This document shows, in pieces, positions 62,012 through 64,000 of a DNA stretch of 64,000 bases (within the stretch, counting starts at the first letter, position 1; every line of letters starts with the position of its first letter). The translations under genes were made by a program, and so were the position numbers. This DNA comes from Rhodopirellula baltica SH 1. Its GTDB lineage: Bacteria; Planctomycetota; Planctomycetia; Pirellulales; Pirellulaceae. Location: contig NC_005027.1 in NCBI RefSeq assembly GCF_000196115.1, positions 3,162,001-3,226,000 on the forward strand, written 5' to 3'. The notes beneath the pieces are model-generated. The model made no database searches and was not told the origin of the DNA. It worked only from the letters and a program-made list of their open reading frames with translations.

Positions 62012-63232
62012 TCAGCCCAAGCCACCGAGCAATCGCTCGCGAGCCAGACGCAAACGCTCGGAAACCTCTGGCAGATCGTTTCCGACTGCGGTGAGGTGCC
62101 CCATCTTGCGTCCCGCTGGCGCCGCGTGCTTGCCATACAAATGCAATGCAACGCCAGGCGTCTCCAGACACGATTCCCAATTGGGCGACGCCCCATGGGA
62201 CTCAGCTGCCACCCAGATGTCACCCAATAAATTCAACATGCTGGCCGCCGGAACGACCATCGATGTATCACCAAGCGGCAAACCACAGATCGCTCGGACA
62301 TGCTGTTCAAACTGGCTGGTCGCACACGCTTCGATCGTCACGTGCCCCGAATTGTGAGGCCGCGGCGCCACCTCGTTGACGATCAACTCGTCCTTCGTCA
62401 CGAACAATTCCACGCACAAAAGCCCCACCAATCCCAAGTGCTCCGCCACCCGCCTTGCGATTTCGCGAGCTTGGGTTTCCATCTCAGGCGAAACATCGGC
62501 GGGAAGTTTGGTTTCGTCCAAGATGTGATTTTGGTGATCGTTTTCGAAGACCGGAAACGTCTCGACTCGCTGATCCAGCGTCCGGGCCACAATCACCGAC
62601 GCTTCTCGTTCAAATGGAACCAACGCTTCGGCAACCCATGGCGGTTGGCCATCGCCGCCACTCTCGGCCCCTGCCCATTCGACACTTGCTGCGTCGTCAG
62701 GTGAGTTCAGACGATGCTGCCCCTTCCCGTCATAGCCACTTCGACAAGTCTTGACGATGATCGGCCACCCCAACTTTTCGCCCGCAGCAACTACCGTTTC
62801 GCGATCATGCACCGGCTCAAAACCAGCCACCGGAATCCCCGCTTCGCGAAGCGTCGTCTTCTCAATCCAGCGATCTTGGGCCATCGCCAAGACAGATGCA
62901 TCGGGATAGGTCGGGGCGTGTTTGCTGCAGGCCGCGATCGTGTCCGCGGGAATGTTCTCAAATTCCAACGTGATTACGTCGCAACGCTTTGCAAACGCTT
63001 CGATCGCGGAATGATCTGTCAGAGGGCCGCAAACCGTGAACGCAGCCACCTCGGCGGCCGGCTCATCGCTGCTGCCACAGAACACACCGACGCGATAACC
63101 CATGCGAGCCGCCGCCATGGCAAACATCCGTCCCAACTGTCCGCCACCGACCATACCGATCGTGGCACCTGGGAGGATGACTTGTGTTGAGGCAGAAGTT
63201 TGTTCGGTTTTGGGTATCTGGTTGTCACTCAT
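62012..63232 (-). CDS. purK: 5-(carboxyamino)imidazole ribonucleotide synthase
   Basis: A 406-residue ATP-grasp enzyme that carboxylates AIR to N5-CAIR in purine synthesis. The N-terminus has [19 protein letters not shown]. The ATP-grasp core has [39 protein letters not shown] and [20 protein letters not shown] followed by [20 protein letters not shown]. The C-terminus ([20 protein letters not shown]) matches the family. It overlaps purE by four bases (63229-63232), so PurE and PurK are co-translated. Confidence 0.96.
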   Translation of the reverse strand: MSDNQIPKTEQTSASTQVILPGATIGMVGGGQLGRMFAMAAARMGYRVGVFCGSSDEPAAEVAAFTVCGPLTDHSAIEAFAKRCDVITLEFENIPADTIAACSKHAPTYPDASVLAMAQDRWIEKTTLREAGIPVAGFEPVHDRETVVAAGEKLGWPIIVKTCRSGYDGKGQHRLNSPDDAASVEWAGAESGGDGQPPWVAEALVPFEREASVIVARTLDQRVETFPVFENDHQNHILDETKLPADVSPEMETQAREIARRVAEHLGLVGLLCVELFVTKDELIVNEVAPRPHNSGHVTIEACATSQFEQHVRAICGLPLGDTSMVVPAASMLNLLGDIWVAAESHGASPNWESCLETPGVALHLYGKHAAPAGRKMGHLTAVGNDLPEVSERLRLARERLLGGLG

Positions 63233-63747
63233 GGAAGCTCTGCCGATGCGATCACGTCGTCACGTTGTTTTGCAACGAATGCCTCGAGACGACCGCGGAG
63301 TGCCTCGTCGTGGGTCGCCAAAATACGAGCTGCCATCACCCCTGCGTTCTTCGCTCCCGCCACACCGATCGACATCGTCGCTACCGGAATTCCACCTGGC
63401 ATCTGGACGATGGAAAGCAACGAATCCAATCCCTGCAAAGCCCGGCTTTGAATGGGCACGCCGATCACTGGCAAAACCGTTTCCGAAGCGACCATTCCCG
63501 GCAGATGGGCGGCGCCACCGGCTCCCGCAATGATGACTTTCAATCCTCGGGACGCGGCCGATCGAGCGTATTCGAACATGCGTTCGGGTGTACGGTGAGC
63601 GGAAACGACGGATCGCTCATGCTCTACGCCGAGAAGATCCAGCATCTCGCAGGCCGCTGACATGGTGTCCCAGTCATTGCGGCTGCCCATGATCACACCA
63701 ACACGAGGCAAAAGCGAATCGGTCGCGGAATCGTCTTGGTCAGTCAT
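63229..63747 (-). CDS. purE: N5-CAIR mutase (class I PurE)
   Basis: A 172-residue enzyme that converts N5-CAIR to CAIR, directly upstream of and overlapping purK (ATGA). It has the class I motifs [34 protein letters not shown] with the catalytic [24 protein letters not shown], and [20 protein letters not shown] followed by [10 protein letters not shown]. The short disordered leader ([10 protein letters not shown]) is normal for planctomycetes. The presence of PurK confirms the bacterial two-step route. Confidence 0.97.
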   Translation of the reverse strand: MTDQDDSATDSLLPRVGVIMGSRNDWDTMSAACEMLDLLGVEHERSVVSAHRTPERMFEYARSAASRGLKVIIAGAGGAAHLPGMVASETVLPVIGVPIQSRALQGLDSLLSIVQMPGGIPVATMSIGVAGAKNAGVMAARILATHDEALRGRLEAFVAKQRDDVIASAELP

Positions 63748-63814
63748 CAGCTACTCTGAATACGAATCATCTGGAACAATGCGGGTACGACAGTGCCAAC
63801 CAGCTGGAAAGCGT

Positions 63815-64000
63815 TCAATCTTCGACGAAAAAGCCAGCACAGGCCACGCCAACAATCTGCCACGGGTTATACCGCAACGACTCCCCGCGATGAATTGCCC
63901 CTCTTCGATCCACTTGAGCACGTTCGATCGACTCAAGCACATTGGCCCTGGCACAGACCACTGGCCCATTGACCGCTTGCGATCGTCTTCCATCGCCCGC
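63815..64000 (-). CDS. Possible partial CDS at right edge, C-terminal fragment
   Basis: The minus-strand frame ending with TGA at 63815 reads into the window edge for at least 61 codons without a stop. Its translated composition (VVCARANVLESIERAQVDRR, SLRYNPWQIVGVACAGFFVE) looks more protein-like than the competing frame at 63751-63993. No start is in the window. I cannot assign a function, and the call is tentative. Confidence 0.35.
   Translation of the reverse strand, partial: AGDGRRSQAVNGPVVCARANVLESIERAQVDRRGAIHRGESLRYNPWQIVGVACAGFFVED

Noticed and set aside
63751-63993. Minus-strand frame of 80 residues directly before purE
   Set aside because: Rich in Trp, Cys and Arg, and not protein-like; the overlapping frame ending at 63815 looks better.

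Overview
The window comes from a planctomycete, most likely a Rhodopirellula-like member of the Pirellulales. The grounds are two copies of the planctomycete DUF1549/DUF1553 plus DUF1501 gene pair (about 8.5-13.2 kb and 33.9-38.1 kb), an ECF sigma factor translationally coupled to a Ser/Thr kinase, exported DUF4159 and CHAT-type proteins, many signal peptides and Tat leaders, and frequent non-ATG starts. No phage, plasmid, CRISPR array or intact transposon was seen. All calls come from reading the sequence and recalling protein families; no database search was possible.

Layout. 1-1.4 kb: a Ser/Thr kinase (cut by the left edge) behind an ECF sigma factor. 1.7 kb: tRNA-Ser(UGA). 1.9-5.95 kb: a coupled operon of an ABC-2 type permease and two CNNM/CorC-type membrane proteins. 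6.0-8.5 kb: APS kinase and a SUKH-like hypothetical. 8.5-13.2 kb: the first DUF1501/PSD1 pair, with a palindromic REP-like element inside the 5' end of the PSD1 gene. 13.3-16.9 kb: MoxR ATPase diverging from an exported DUF4159 protein. 16.9-24.6 kb: phosphohexomutase, CorA, SMC and a DUF456 membrane protein. 24.8-31.5 kb, plus strand: HNH nuclease, a small conserved protein, tRNA-Pro(UGG), an ArsO-like flavoprotein, a SigZ-like sigma factor, a receiver-like domain without its phosphoacceptor Asp, PanD and a site-2-protease-like M50 peptidase. 31.6-33.6 kb: a glucuronate-isomerase-family protein with a long acidic tail. 33.9-38.1 kb: the second PSD/DUF1501 pair.

38.2-46.2 kb, minus strand, is the least conventional region. 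It holds a membrane protein, a putative lipoprotein, an exported protein ending in a Hint domain with no cargo behind it, and an exported 1096-residue CHAT-like protein that seems to lack the catalytic His/Cys. 46.2-57.1 kb: hemerythrin-like protein, then a plus-strand run of a Mur-ligase-like protein, a small protein, an M28 peptidase with WD40-like, PA and PDZ regions, an HExxH-containing exported protein, a SEC-C/TPR protein and RibD. 57.1-61.6 kb: a large exported VWA protein with Gly-Met repeats. 62.0-63.7 kb: purE-purK with a 4-base overlap, followed by a possible partial gene at the right edge.

Housekeeping functions represented are purine, riboflavin, pantothenate and sulfate-activation metabolism, chromosome condensation, and Mg2+/divalent-cation transport. 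Several neighbouring genes overlap by ATGA or TTGA, which points to translational coupling. The most interesting candidates for something undescribed are the CHAT-like/Hint pair, the REP-like palindrome that supplies part of a signal peptide, and the Cys-tailed ArsO-like flavoprotein beside SigZ and a tRNA gene.
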